A stretch of 64,000 bases of DNA from Crocinitomicaceae bacterium (lineage in GTDB: Bacteria; Bacteroidota; Bacteroidia; Flavobacteriales_D; Crocinitomicaceae): positions 248,001 to 312,000 of the forward strand of contig JADJYC010000005.1 of NCBI GenBank assembly GCA_016719925.1, written 5' to 3'. A model generated the notes under the pieces. That model was given only the letters and a program-made list of their open reading frames with translations. It was not told the DNA's origin and did no database searches. Positions 1 through 8,728 of this stretch are shown piece by piece. How positions within the stretch are numbered: position 1 is the first letter of the stretch; each line of letters opens with the position of its first letter. The position numbers and the translations under genes are program-made.

Positions 1-3
1 CTG

Positions 4-372
4 TTATAATACTTCAGGTGCTAATGACACCACTTTCATATACTGTTTATCTCTGAGTTCACGTGCAACAGGTCCGAAAATACGAGTACCTCTCATTTCA
101 CCTGCCTCATTCAAGAGCACCACTGCATTATCATCAAAACGGATATAAGAACCATCCGGACGACGAACCTCTTTTTTGGTGCGGACAACTACGGCTTTTG
201 TTACCTGTCCTTTTTTTACGTTTCCTGCAGGAAGTGCATCTTTAACACTCACTACAATTTTGTCACCTACAGAAGCGTATCTTCTTCCCGTTCCACCCAG
301 AACACGGATGCATAAAACATCTTTTGCTCCGCTATTATCGGCTACTGTTAGCCTACTTTCCTGCTGAATCAT
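4..372 (-). CDS. rplN: 50S ribosomal protein uL14
   Basis: Ribosomal protein of the large subunit that lies at the subunit interface and binds 23S rRNA. The 122-residue product is full length for the family. It starts with the typical MIQQESRLTVADNSGAK and carries the GxRR-Y/IRFDDNAVVL core. It is the last complete gene of the S10-type operon in this window; the usual next genes (rplX, rplE) would lie beyond the left edge. It is 9 bp from rpsQ and surely co-transcribed with it. No frame break. Confidence 0.97.
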   Translation of the reverse strand: MIQQESRLTVADNSGAKDVLCIRVLGGTGRRYASVGDKIVVSVKDALPAGNVKKGQVTKAVVVRTKKEVRRPDGSYIRFDDNAVVLLNEAGEMRGTRIFGPVARELRDKQYMKVVSLAPEVL

Positions 373-381
373 TGGTTATAA

Positions 382-642
382 TTATTTAGCTCTTTCAACA
401 ATTTCTACTAATCTCCAGCACTTTGTTTTGCTCAGAGGGCGAGTTTCCATGATACGAACCGTATCACCGGGATTGCACTCGTTTTTTTCGTCGTGGGCGA
501 CAAATTTAGTAGTTTTTTTCACGAACTTACCGTATTTCGGGTGTTTCACTTTTCTTTCTACTGTTACCACAACAGATTTTTCCATCTTGTTGCTGGTAAC
601 CACACCGATACGTTCTTTTCTTAAATTTCTTTTAGTTTCCAT
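382..642 (-). CDS. rpsQ: 30S ribosomal protein uS17
   Basis: Small-subunit protein that binds 16S rRNA early in assembly. The 86-residue sequence has the family pattern: an RKERIGVVTSNKMEKSVVV N-terminal strand, HPKYGKFVKKTTKF in the middle, and a PGDTVRIMETRPLSKTK loop. It sits between rpmC and rplN in the conserved order. Length is normal and the ATG start is clear. Confidence 0.97.
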   Translation of the reverse strand: METKRNLRKERIGVVTSNKMEKSVVVTVERKVKHPKYGKFVKKTTKFVAHDEKNECNPGDTVRIMETRPLSKTKCWRLVEIVERAK

Positions 643-663
643 TTCAGGATCTTATTTCAATTA

Positions 664-858
664 TTACGCATTCAATTCTCTGCTTCTCAGTGCAGTTTTC
701 AAACGAGCAATGTCTTTGCGGTTTGCTCTGATTTGAAGCGGATTTTCGAGTTTAGTTACAACGTTTGTTAAAACAAGTTTTTCTTGTTTTGTTGTCAACT
801 CATCGATTTTATCCTTAATGTCTTCTAATGACATTTCTTTAATCTCTTTTGCTTTCAT
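664..858 (-). CDS. rpmC: 50S ribosomal protein uL29
   Basis: Small two-helix protein near the polypeptide exit tunnel. The 64-residue product begins MKAKEIKEMSLEDI and ends in a helix with the typical NPLQIRANRKDIARLKT motif. Its place between rplP and rpsQ is canonical. The spacing to rplP is 10 bp. Confidence 0.95.
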   Translation of the reverse strand: MKAKEIKEMSLEDIKDKIDELTTKQEKLVLTNVVTKLENPLQIRANRKDIARLKTALRSRELNA

Positions 859-868
859 CTTATTTCAA

Positions 869-1288
869 TTATTCTGCATAGTCTGCACGTACAACAAATT
901 TGCAACGCAGCGGTAATTTCTGAGCAGCAAGACGCATTGCTTCTTTAGCTGTTGCAGTAGGTACACCATCCGCTTCAAAAATTACTCTGCCCGGCTGAAT
1001 TACAGCAACCCAGTGACTAGGCGCTCCTTTTCCTTTACCCATACGAACCTCAGCAGGTTTCATAGTAATCGGTTTATCAGGAAAAATGCGGATCCAAACC
1101 TGACCTTCACGTTTCATATGACGGGTTAGCGCCACACGTGAAGCTTCAATCTGACGCGATGTTAACCATCCTGCATCCATTGATTTTAAGGCGAATGATC
1201 CAAAAGCAATTGTTCCACCTCTGTGGGCAATTCCGCGGTTCTTTCCTTTCTGCGTTCTTCTGAATTTTGTTCTTTTAGGCTGTAACAT
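869..1288 (-). CDS. rplP: 50S ribosomal protein uL16
   Basis: Large-subunit protein that organises the A-site region of the peptidyl transferase centre. It has 139 residues and starts MLQPKRTKFRRTQKGKNRG. The conserved GRVIFEADGV and AKEAMRLAAQKLP segments near the C-terminus are present. Intact, in canonical order between rpsC and rpmC. Confidence 0.97.
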   Translation of the reverse strand: MLQPKRTKFRRTQKGKNRGIAHRGGTIAFGSFALKSMDAGWLTSRQIEASRVALTRHMKREGQVWIRIFPDKPITMKPAEVRMGKGKGAPSHWVAVIQPGRVIFEADGVPTATAKEAMRLAAQKLPLRCKFVVRADYAE

Positions 1289-1311
1289 GATTGTACTGCT
1301 TTATTCTTTAA

Positions 1312-2040
1312 TTAATTCTTTTTTCTTGGACCTGATTTTGCTTTAGGAGCCGCACCAGCAGACTCTCCGCCAGCTCTCTTTTGAGTTAGACCGATATTTG
1401 GAGAAAGATCTCTTTTACCGTAAACTTCCCCTTTGCAAATCCATGTTTTAATTCCAATTCTTCCGTATGTAGTATGTGCTTCGCCAACTGCATAATCTAT
1501 ATCTGCTCTGAAAGTATGAAGCGGGGTTCTTCCTTCTTTGTACATTTCATTGCGCGCCATCTCAGCACCATTTAATCTTCCTGAAATTTTCACTTTAATT
1601 CCTTCAGCACCCATTCTCATAGTGGAAGCAATTGCCATTTTAATAGCTCTTCTGAATGAAACACGACCTTCTATCTGACGTGCAATACTGTCTGAAACCA
1701 ATTGCGCATCAAGTTCCGGACGTTTAATTTCAAAAATATTTATCTGAACTTCTTTACCTGTGATTTTTTTCAGTTCCTCTTTCAATTTATCCACTTCCTT
1801 ACCACCTTTTCCGATAATAACTCCAGGACGAGCAGTATTGATTGTCACGGTAACTAGTTTTATCGTTCTTTCAATAATAATTTTAGAGATACTCGCTTTT
1901 GAAAGACGCGCCATCAGATATTCTCTGATTTTATAATCCTCAACAATTTTCGAAGCGTAATCTTTACCTCCAAACCAGTTTGATTCCCATCCGTGGATGA
2001 ATCCTAATCTGTTTCCTATCGGGTTAGCTTTTTGTCCCAT
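1312..2040 (-). CDS. rpsC: 30S ribosomal protein uS3
   Basis: Small-subunit protein at the mRNA entry channel. The 242-residue product starts MGQKANPIGNRLGF. Its KH domain carries the RPGVIIGKGGKEVDKL loop (GxxG at roughly residue 77), followed by the C-terminal S3 domain (GRLNGAEMARNEMYKEGRTP). The tail after about residue 220 is rich in Gly, Ala, Lys and Ser, a low-complexity extension common in this phylum. Intact, 8 bp downstream of rplV. Confidence 0.97.
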   Translation of the reverse strand: MGQKANPIGNRLGFIHGWESNWFGGKDYASKIVEDYKIREYLMARLSKASISKIIIERTIKLVTVTINTARPGVIIGKGGKEVDKLKEELKKITGKEVQINIFEIKRPELDAQLVSDSIARQIEGRVSFRRAIKMAIASTMRMGAEGIKVKISGRLNGAEMARNEMYKEGRTPLHTFRADIDYAVGEAHTTYGRIGIKTWICKGEVYGKRDLSPNIGLTQKRAGGESAGAAPKAKSGPRKKN

Positions 2041-2048
2041 TTCTTTAA

Positions 2049-2445
2049 TTATTTTTTGCTGTCAACAATAATTGTTGTGTGGTTAGATCTTTTTCTGATT
2101 CTGTGAGCTCTTCCTTGAGGAGCAGCAGAAATTCTTTTAAGCATTCCGGCCTGATTAACTTTGATTTCAGAAACCACAAGCGTTTCTTCTTCAATGTTTT
2201 TTCCTTGATTTTTTTGTTCCCAGTTAGCAATTGCAGAACGAAGAAGTTTTTCAAGTCTTCCAGCAGCTTCTTTTGAATTGTGCTGAAGAATATTAAGTGC
2301 TTTATTCACTTCTACACCTCTCACAATATCAGCTACCAGTCTCATTTTTCTTGCAGAGATCGGGCAATTGTTCAAATGTGCAATTGCAGTAGTGCTTTTA
2401 CGCTCTTTTAGTTTATCCGCTGCTATTTTTTTTTCTAGCTTTTAT
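2049..2445 (-). CDS. rplV: 50S ribosomal protein uL22 (frame break in A9 run; ATA at expected start)
   Basis: Large-subunit protein lining the exit tunnel. The body (from MNNCPISARKMRLVADIVRG) is open, but family members carry about 23 more N-terminal residues. These are encoded here (ARKKIAADKLKERKSTTAIAHL) if one A is removed from the 9-A run on the minus strand (T run 2426-2434). With that change the frame reaches 2445, where the only possible start is ATA (2443-2445), two codons after an in-frame TGA. The corrected protein is about 131 residues. Because L22 is essential I infer a sequencing error rather than a lost gene. The ATA start may be real or a G-to-A error in an ATG. Confidence 0.88.
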
Positions 2446-2464
2446 TTCAAATCAGTTTAGCTAA

Positions 2465-2740
2465 TTATTTTTTTACTTTCTTTTTATCAGCATGGCCTCT
2501 GAACGTTCTGGTTGGAGAAAACTCTCCAAGTTTATGACCAACCATGTTTTCAGTTACATACACCGGTATGAATTTGTTTCCGTTATGAACGGCAAACGTC
2601 ATCCCAACAAAATCAGGTGTGATTGTTGAAGACCGTGACCAAGTTTTGATCACAGCTTTCTTGTCAGCACCTTGAGCTGCTTCTACTCTTTTCACTAATT
2701 TATAGTGAACGAAAGGAGGTTTTTTCAATGATCTGCTCAT
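2465..2740 (-). CDS. rpsS: 30S ribosomal protein uS19
   Basis: Small-subunit head protein that forms a complex with S13. The 91-residue product shows the MSRSLKKPPFVHYKL start, the TWSRSSTITPDFVGMTF core and the C-terminal KLGEFSPTRTFRGH motif. Intact, 6 bp downstream of rplB in the canonical order. Confidence 0.97.
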   Translation of the reverse strand: MSRSLKKPPFVHYKLVKRVEAAQGADKKAVIKTWSRSSTITPDFVGMTFAVHNGNKFIPVYVTENMVGHKLGEFSPTRTFRGHADKKKVKK

Positions 2741-2746
2741 ACCTAA

Positions 2747-3571
2747 TTATTTCTTTCTTCTTTCAATTATATAATTATTCGAATATTTAACTCTTGATCT
2801 TGTTTTATATCCTTTAGCAGGAATACCTTTACTAGATCTCGGGTGACCTCCGGAAGCACGACCTTCACCACCACCCATCGGGTGATCAACCGGGTTCATA
2901 ACAACCCCTCTTACACGTGGTCTGCGACCTTCCCATCTTGATTTACCTGCTTTACCGGCAATCACAAGCATATGCTCACCGTTAGAAACGATTCCAACTG
3001 TTGCCATGCAAGTTGTAAGAATCATACGAGTTTCACCAGAAGGCATTTTAACTACCGCATAATTACCTTCTCTTGCAGCAAGTTGAGCTGAAGATCCTGC
3101 ACTTCTCGCAATTGCAGCGCCACGACCAGGTTTCAGTTCGATGTTGTGAATCATTGTTCCCAATGGAATCTCTCCTAAATAAAGTGCATTACCAACTTCA
3201 GGCGCAACACCTTTTCCTGAAAGAATCACATCACCAACTTTCAATCCCTGAGGAGCAATGATGTATCTTTTTTCACCATCAGCATAAAATACCAAAGCGA
3301 TATTTGCTGTTCTGTTCGGATCGTATTCGATTGTTTTAACTGTTGCAGGTACTCCCGCTTTCTCACGTTTAAAATCAACAATACGATATTGTTTTTTATG
3401 TCCACCCCCGATATAACGCATGGTCATTTTTCCGGTGTTGTTACGACCTCCGGATTTTCTGCGACTTGTAATCAGTGATTTTTCCGGTTCAACTTTTGAA
3501 AGGTCACTGTAATCCAAAGCGATTTTGTGTCGCTGACTTGGGGTGATAGGTTTTAATTTTCTAACTGCCAT
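2747..3571 (-). CDS. rplB: 50S ribosomal protein uL2
   Basis: Large-subunit protein required for subunit association and peptidyl transfer. It has 274 residues with the normal MAVRKLKPITPSQRHK start. The C-terminal MNPVDHPMGGGEGRASGG segment holds the conserved His of the peptidyl-transferase region. The gene is intact and lies between rplW and rpsS. Confidence 0.98.
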   Translation of the reverse strand: MAVRKLKPITPSQRHKIALDYSDLSKVEPEKSLITSRRKSGGRNNTGKMTMRYIGGGHKKQYRIVDFKREKAGVPATVKTIEYDPNRTANIALVFYADGEKRYIIAPQGLKVGDVILSGKGVAPEVGNALYLGEIPLGTMIHNIELKPGRGAAIARSAGSSAQLAAREGNYAVVKMPSGETRMILTTCMATVGIVSNGEHMLVIAGKAGKSRWEGRRPRVRGVVMNPVDHPMGGGEGRASGGHPRSSKGIPAKGYKTRSRVKYSNNYIIERRKK

Positions 3572-3582
3572 TTTTCAGTCTC

Positions 3583-3879
3583 TTAAATGTTATCGTACAA
3601 ATCAATTGTTTCACCAGCCACAACTGTTACAATTGCTTTTTTCCAAATCGGATTTCCTTGTTCAGAAACTCCTTTTGAAGTATATTTTTTCTTTGGTTTA
3701 CCGCCTCCGAAAGTTGCTGTTCTAACGCTTTTCACATGAACGTTATACATTTTTTCGATTGCACCTTTAATCTCAATTTTGTTTGCTCTGCGATCTACTG
3801 CAAATGCAAAGCGATTTTTTGTTTCGCTGTCATTTGTCGCTTTTTCAGTGAGAATAGGTTTAATAATAATACTGCTCAT
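3583..3879 (-). CDS. rplW: 50S ribosomal protein uL23
   Basis: Exit-tunnel rim protein that docks trigger factor and SRP. It has 98 residues: the IIIKPILTEKATN start, the FAVDRRANKIEIKGAIEK core and the NVHVKSVRT strand. The loop before the last strand (GGGKPKKKYTSKGVSEQG) is long and basic. It is 8 bp from rplD and 11 bp from rplB. Confidence 0.96.
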   Translation of the reverse strand: MSSIIIKPILTEKATNDSETKNRFAFAVDRRANKIEIKGAIEKMYNVHVKSVRTATFGGGKPKKKYTSKGVSEQGNPIWKKAIVTVVAGETIDLYDNI

Positions 3880-3887
3880 ATGAATGA

Positions 3888-4514
3888 TTAATTCAGGATT
3901 GATTCAATTTTACTTACCGCATCTTCCACAATTACAAGTTTGTTTGCATTGAGAATTTCATAAGTATTCAAGCTATCAGCAGTTACAACATTTGCACCCT
4001 GAATATTTCTTGAAGACAAGTAAGCATTTTTATTTTCTGCAGGAACCACGAAAAGAACTTTGTCATACGCCAGATTCATGTCTGTAAGCATTTTCATGAA
4101 TTCTTTTGATTTTGGCGCAGTCATGTCCAGTTTGTTCAAAACAATGATTCCGTTTTCTTTCGCTTTATAAGTCAATGCTGATTTTCTTGCAAGACGTTTC
4201 ACTTTAACGTTCAATTTGAAATCATAATTTCTAGGGTGCGGTCCAAAAACGCGTCCACCACCTCTGAACTCAGGATTCTTAATGCTTCCTGCACGAGCAC
4301 CGCCAGTACCTTTTTGTTTTTTCAATTTACGGGTAGAACCAGAAATATCTCCACGCTCTTTTGACTGGTGAGTACCTTGTCTTTTTGCAGCCAGATATTG
4401 TTTCACATCCAAATAAATGGCATGATCATTCGGTTCAATCGCAAAAACAGAATCTGCAAGTTTAACACTCTTAGATGTCTCTTTACCTTTTATATCAACA
4501 ACCTTAACGTCCAT
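3888..4514 (-). CDS. rplD: 50S ribosomal protein uL4
   Basis: Large-subunit protein whose extended loop reaches the tunnel constriction; in some bacteria it also autoregulates the S10 operon, but I cannot see that control here. It has 208 residues with the loop motifs KQKGTGGARAGSIKNPEFRGGG and FGPHPRNYDFKLN. Length is normal for the phylum and the frame is intact. The gap to rplC is one base, so translation is probably coupled. Confidence 0.96.
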   Translation of the reverse strand: MDVKVVDIKGKETSKSVKLADSVFAIEPNDHAIYLDVKQYLAAKRQGTHQSKERGDISGSTRKLKKQKGTGGARAGSIKNPEFRGGGRVFGPHPRNYDFKLNVKVKRLARKSALTYKAKENGIIVLNKLDMTAPKSKEFMKMLTDMNLAYDKVLFVVPAENKNAYLSSRNIQGANVVTADSLNTYEILNANKLVIVEDAVSKIESILN

Positions 4515-4515
4515 C

Positions 4516-5130
4516 TTACTTCTGAATTAAAACGAATGCACCGTTATGACCAGGGATTGATCCTTTGATCAGAATGAGATTCTTATCGGTTAATACTTTT
4601 ACTATCTGAAGGTTTGCAGTTTTAACTCTGCCATTACCTGTTTGTCCGCCCATTCTCATACCCGGAAATACACGGGAAGGAAATGAACACGCACCAATAG
4701 ATCCTGGTGCACGTAATCTGTTATGCTGACCGTGGGTGGCCTCACCTACTCCTGCAAAACCATGACGTTTAACAACACCCTGAAATCCTTTTCCTTTTGA
4801 AGTTCCGATTACATCTACGAAATCTCCGTCAGCGAAAAGTGAAGAGCTGACAACATCTCCGATATTCAGATTATCAAAACCTTTAAACTCAGCCAGTTTT
4901 TCTTTTGGCGTTGTTTTGGCTTTATCAAAATGTCCTTTCAGAGCCTTTGGCGTACTTTTTACGCGCTTCTCACCGAATCCAAGCTGTACAGCCTGATATC
5001 CGTCTTTTTCAAGGGTCTTAACTTGTGTAACCACACAAGGACCAGCTTCTATCAACGTGCATGGTGTTGCCTTACCCTCGGCACTGTAGATGCTAGTCAT
5101 CCCAACTTTTTTACCTATAATTCCCGGCAT
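4516..5130 (-). CDS. rplC: 50S ribosomal protein uL3
   Basis: Early-assembly large-subunit protein that contacts the peptidyl transferase centre. It has 204 residues with the MPGIIGKKVGMTSIY start, the GTSKGKGFQGVVKRH segment and the HGQHNRLRAPGSIG loop. The modifiable Gln position is present in the GGQTGN region. Intact, 12 bp downstream of the restored rpsJ stop. Confidence 0.97.
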   Translation of the reverse strand: MPGIIGKKVGMTSIYSAEGKATPCTLIEAGPCVVTQVKTLEKDGYQAVQLGFGEKRVKSTPKALKGHFDKAKTTPKEKLAEFKGFDNLNIGDVVSSSLFADGDFVDVIGTSKGKGFQGVVKRHGFAGVGEATHGQHNRLRAPGSIGACSFPSRVFPGMRMGGQTGNGRVKTANLQIVKVLTDKNLILIKGSIPGHNGAFVLIQK

Positions 5131-5142
5131 ACTTTATATTAA

Positions 5143-5447
5143 TTAAACTTTAATTTCTACGTTAACTCCGCTTGGAAGTTCAAGCTTCATAAGAGCATCA
5201 ACAGTCTTTGATGATGAACTATAAATGTCAATCAACCTTTTGTAGGCACACAACTGAAATTGTTCACGCGCTTTTTATTTACGTGCGGAGAACGCAATAC
5301 AGTATAAATGCGCTTGTGAGTTGGAAGCGGAATTGGACCGCTTACGATTGCACCTGTTACTTTCACAGCTTTTACAATTTTCTCTGCAGATTTATCCACC
5401 AGATTGTGATCGTATGACTGCAATTTTATTCTAATCTTCTGACTCAT
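5143..5447 (-). CDS. rpsJ: 30S ribosomal protein uS10 (one-base frame break)
   Basis: Small-subunit head protein, also the NusE antitermination factor. The frame starts normally (MSQKIRIKLQSYDHNLVDK) but ends after 71 residues instead of about 100. Just after SPHVNKK the minus strand has five A (T run 5272-5276). Adding one A restores ARE-QFQLCAYKRLIDIYSSSSK and the family C-terminus (MKLELPSGVNVEIKV), ending in a stop at 5143-5145. Both halves match the family, so this is one gene with a one-base deletion. As S10 is essential, I infer a homopolymer sequencing error. Confidence 0.93.
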
Positions 5448-5458
5448 TGTAATACTTA

Positions 5459-7594
5459 TTAAGCAGTAATTTTTCCTTTAACTTTTGCTACCACATCATC
5501 CGCAATATTTTTCGGACATGTTGAATAATGAGAAAATTCCATTGTTGATGTAGCGCGACCAGATGAAAGTGTACGAAGTGTTGTTACATATCCAAACATT
5601 TCAGATAACGGAACGTCAGCACGAACAACTTTTGCTCCCAAACGATCATCCATTCCAGTCATTTGACCGCGGCGACGGTTCAAATCCGCAACGATATCCC
5701 CCATATTTTCTTCCGGAGTAACTACCTCAACTTTCATGATTGGTTCCAACAATTCCGGTTTCGCTTTTTTCATTGCTTCACGGTATGCCATACGGGCACA
5801 GATTTCGAATGACAATGAATCTGAATCCACATCGTGATAAGAACCATCGTTCAATTCTACCTTCAGGCTATCCACCGGGAATCCGGCCAATACACCATTT
5901 TTCATGGATTCTTTAAACCCTTTTTCAACAGGCGGAACAAATTCACGCGGAATGTTACCACCTTTAATATTATTTACGAATTCAAGACCGATTTTAGCCT
6001 CATCCGGTTGTGGCATAATTTTAATCTGAATATCAGCAAACTTACCACGACCACCAGTTTGTTTTTTATATGTTTCACGATGCTCAACAGCAGCAGTGAT
6101 TCTTTCTTTATAAGCAACCTGAGGTGCACCCTGATTCACTTCTACCTTGAACTCACGTTTCAAACGCTCAACCAGAATTTCCAGGTGAAGCTCACCCATT
6201 CCAGAAATAATAGTTTGTCCAGACTCCTCGTTTGTAGAGACACGGAAAGTCGGATCTTCTTCAGCAAGTTTACTCAAAGACAATCCAAGTTTATCAACAT
6301 CAGCCTGAGTTTTAGGCTCAATTGCCAATCCGATAACCGGTTCAGGGAAATCCATTGATTCAAGAACAATAGGATGTTTTTCATCACACAATGTGTCTCC
6401 TGTACGGATATCTTTAAAACCAACACCTGCAGCAATATCTCCGGCTTCAACAAATTCTATCGGATTTTGTTTGTTGGCATGCATTTGAAAAATACGCGAG
6501 ATTCTTTCTTTGTTACCGGTTCTGGTATTAAAAATATAGGATCCTGCTTCAACTTTTCCAGAATACATACGGAAGAAACAAAGTCTTCCAACGAATGGAT
6601 CTGTAGCAATTTTAAATGCGAGTGCTGCAGTAGGTTCATCAGGATTTGGATTTCTTTTTTCCATTTCCTCAGAATCAGGATTCATTCCTTCAACAGCACC
6701 TTTATCGTACGGAGAAGGTAAATATTGCATCACAGCATCCAACATTGTCTGTACACCTTTGTTTTTGAAAGATGAACCACACAACACCGGCTGAACACTC
6801 ATGTTAATTGTAGCTTTGCGGATTGCAGATTTAATTTCTTCAGGAGTGATTGACTCAGAATTCTCGAAGAATTTCTCCATCAAAGCTTCATCAGATTCAG
6901 CAACTGCTTCAATTAATTTATCTCTCCAGCCTTTTGCCTCTTCAACCATGTCAGCAGGGACATCAATCAACTGATACGTCATCCCTTTATCTGCCTCATT
7001 CCAGATAATACCCTTCATTGTGATCAAATCGATCACACCTTTGAATTCATCTTCAGCGCCAATTGGAATCTGCAAAGGAACAGGATTTCCGCTCAAACGG
7101 TCTTTAATTTCTTTGATGCAACGGAAAAAATCAGCACCCGCGCGATCCATTTTATTAATGAAACAAATTCTTGGAACGCCATATTTATTAGCTTGTCTCC
7201 AAACAGTTTCAGACTGAGGTTCAACACCCGACGCAGCACAAATCAAAGCAACTGCACCATCGAGAACACGAAGTGAACGTTCTACCTCAACGGTAAAGTC
7301 AACGTGACCCGGTGTGTCAATAATATTAATACGATATTCTTTAGTTTCAGGCACTTTTTGTCCCTGAACAGTAGGGTAAAACCAAGTTGCAGTAACAGCG
7401 GCAGAAGTAATTGTGATTCCGCGTTCCTGTTCAAGTTCCATCCAGTCAGTTGTTGCAGCACCTTCGTGTACCTCACCAATTTTGTGGCTCAAACCAGTAT
7501 AATAAAGGACACGCTCAGTAGTTGTGGTTTTACCAGCATCTACGTGGGCCATGATCCCAATATTTCTAGTATATGTTAAATCTCTTTTAGCCAT
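5459..7594 (-). CDS. fusA: Elongation factor G
   Basis: Translational GTPase that drives tRNA-mRNA translocation and, with RRF, ribosome recycling. About 711 residues. GTPase motifs are clear: AHVDAGKTTTTE (P-loop), RGITITSAA (switch I), DTPGHVDF (G3) and NKMDRAG (G4). Domains II-V follow, with the domain IV/V sequences NIPREFVPPVEKGF and RRRGQMTGM. An ATG two codons upstream (7600) is possible, but MAKRDLTYTRNIGIMAHVD is the family start. It lies between rpsG and rpsJ and is intact over more than 2 kb, in contrast to the broken genes around it. Confidence 0.97.
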   Translation of the reverse strand: MAKRDLTYTRNIGIMAHVDAGKTTTTERVLYYTGLSHKIGEVHEGAATTDWMELEQERGITITSAAVTATWFYPTVQGQKVPETKEYRINIIDTPGHVDFTVEVERSLRVLDGAVALICAASGVEPQSETVWRQANKYGVPRICFINKMDRAGADFFRCIKEIKDRLSGNPVPLQIPIGAEDEFKGVIDLITMKGIIWNEADKGMTYQLIDVPADMVEEAKGWRDKLIEAVAESDEALMEKFFENSESITPEEIKSAIRKATINMSVQPVLCGSSFKNKGVQTMLDAVMQYLPSPYDKGAVEGMNPDSEEMEKRNPNPDEPTAALAFKIATDPFVGRLCFFRMYSGKVEAGSYIFNTRTGNKERISRIFQMHANKQNPIEFVEAGDIAAGVGFKDIRTGDTLCDEKHPIVLESMDFPEPVIGLAIEPKTQADVDKLGLSLSKLAEEDPTFRVSTNEESGQTIISGMGELHLEILVERLKREFKVEVNQGAPQVAYKERITAAVEHRETYKKQTGGRGKFADIQIKIMPQPDEAKIGLEFVNNIKGGNIPREFVPPVEKGFKESMKNGVLAGFPVDSLKVELNDGSYHDVDSDSLSFEICARMAYREAMKKAKPELLEPIMKVEVVTPEENMGDIVADLNRRRGQMTGMDDRLGAKVVRADVPLSEMFGYVTTLRTLSSGRATSTMEFSHYSTCPKNIADDVVAKVKGKITA

Positions 7595-7600
7595 TATCAA

Positions 7601-8071
7601 TTAAAATTTGAAATGAGAGAAAGCTTTATTTGCCTCTGCCATTTTATGCATGTCTTCTTTCTTTTTATAAGCAGCACCCTCTTCTTTAGAAGCAGCAATT
7701 ACTTCTGCGGCCAGTTTAGAAGCCATAGTTTTTTCATTTCTCTTTCTTGAAAAAGCGATTAACCATTTCATTGCAAGTGATTGTTTACGGCTCTCACGCA
7801 CAGGAGTAGGAATTTGAAATGTAGCACCACCAACCCGACGTGAACGAACCTCAACATCCGGAGAAACATTAGCCAATGCTTTTTTCCAGATATCAATTGC
7901 ATTTTCACCTTCTATTTTAGTACCAACGATATCCATTGCTTCATAGAAGATTTTGAATGAAGTACTTTTCTTTCCGTGAAGCATCATACTGTTCACGAAT
8001 TTTGTTACCACCACCTCTTTAAATTTTGGATCAGGTAAAATGTTGTGTTTTTTAGCTTGTCTTCTTCTCAT
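7601..8071 (-). CDS. rpsG: 30S ribosomal protein uS7
   Basis: Primary assembly protein of the small-subunit head. It has 156 residues with the MRRRQAKKHNILPDPKF start, the VNSMMLHGKKSTSFKI helix and the RRVGGATFQIPTPVRESR beta-hairpin that reaches the E site. It directly abuts fusA and is 11 bp downstream of rpsL. Intact. Confidence 0.97.
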   Translation of the reverse strand: MRRRQAKKHNILPDPKFKEVVVTKFVNSMMLHGKKSTSFKIFYEAMDIVGTKIEGENAIDIWKKALANVSPDVEVRSRRVGGATFQIPTPVRESRKQSLAMKWLIAFSRKRNEKTMASKLAAEVIAASKEEGAAYKKKEDMHKMAEANKAFSHFKF

Positions 8072-8082
8072 GACTGTTCAGC

Positions 8083-8466
8083 TTATGATTTTTTTGCTTT
8101 CGGGCGTTTAGCACCGTATTTAGATCTTCTTTGTAATCTGCCTTCAACACCAGCTGTATCAAGTGCACCACGTACAATGTGATAACGAACACCTGGTAAA
8201 TCTTTCACCCTTCCACCTCTTACAAGTACAATTGAGTGCTCTTGTAAGTTATGTCCTTCACCACCGATGTATGCGTTTACTTCTTTTTTGTTAGTTAATC
8301 TTACCCTTGCAACTTTTCTCATTGCTGAATTTGGTTTTTTTGGTGTTGTTGTGTAAACACGTACACAAACACCTCTTTTTTGAGGGCAAGAATCCAGCGC
8401 AGCTGATTTACTTTTGTAAACCGGAGCTGTTCTGCCTTTTCTTACTAACTGCTGAATGGTTGGCAT
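8083..8466 (-). CDS. rpsL: 30S ribosomal protein uS12
   Basis: Decoding-centre protein and first gene of the operon. It has 127 residues and starts MPTIQQLVRKGRTAPVYKSK. The two lysines whose change confers streptomycin resistance in other bacteria are both wild type here (TTPKKPNSAMRK and GGRVKDLPGVRYH). The TTPKKPNSA loop also contains the Asp/Lys region that contacts A1492/A1493. A leader of about 65-70 bases separates it from its proposed promoter. Confidence 0.98.
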   Translation of the reverse strand: MPTIQQLVRKGRTAPVYKSKSAALDSCPQKRGVCVRVYTTTPKKPNSAMRKVARVRLTNKKEVNAYIGGEGHNLQEHSIVLVRGGRVKDLPGVRYHIVRGALDTAGVEGRLQRRSKYGAKRPKAKKS

Positions 8467-8535
8467 AGTTTAATCTCGCTTATTTTCTACTATTTAACAC
8501 TATAATATGTCCCAATTTCGCTAAAAATCGGAGCG

Positions 8536-8566
8536 CAAAGGTATATAGTTTTTTTTATAAAACAAC
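8536..8566 (-). promoter_or_regulatory. Candidate promoter of the str/S10 operon
   Basis: On the minus strand there is a perfect Bacteroidota -7 box TACCTTTG (plus-strand CAAAGGTA at 8536-8543). A GTTG lies 19 bases upstream of it (plus CAAC at 8563-8566), close to the -33 TTTG consensus. Transcription would start near 8529, giving a leader of about 65 bases before rpsL. The motif is seen; its use is inferred. Confidence 0.6.
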
Positions 8567-8716
8567 TTTTGTTTAAAATTAATTTCAGTTTTTTCCTTGA
8601 CAAACCCTTATTAACGTTGAGGAAGGATATAATTCTTTTGAAAATCAAGTATTTAGCTACTAATAACGTCTTAAAACTTTGTTTTTTGAGGGTTTTTAAA
8701 CAGCCGATAACTTATC

Positions 8717-8724
8717 TAAATTTG
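8717..8724 (+). promoter_or_regulatory. TAnnTTTG box immediately before pcrA
   Basis: TAAATTTG is a perfect match to the Bacteroidota -7 consensus. It ends only 4 bases before the pcrA ATG at 8729. If used, transcription would begin at or next to the start codon and the mRNA would be leaderless. No good -33 TTTG is seen at the usual spacing. Confidence 0.45.
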
Positions 8725-8728
8725 TAAA

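Noticed and set aside
2426..2434. Programmed frameshift or transcriptional slippage in rplV and pbpC A-runs
   Set aside because: Slippage at A9/A10 is conceivable, but the same one-base breaks occur at CC, GGG and TTT elsewhere, where slippage is not expected. Sequencing error explains all cases.
5834..6721. Long plus-strand open frames antisense to fusA (e.g. 174 and 115 residues)
   Set aside because: They are complements of a highly conserved gene and have no family motifs or start context.
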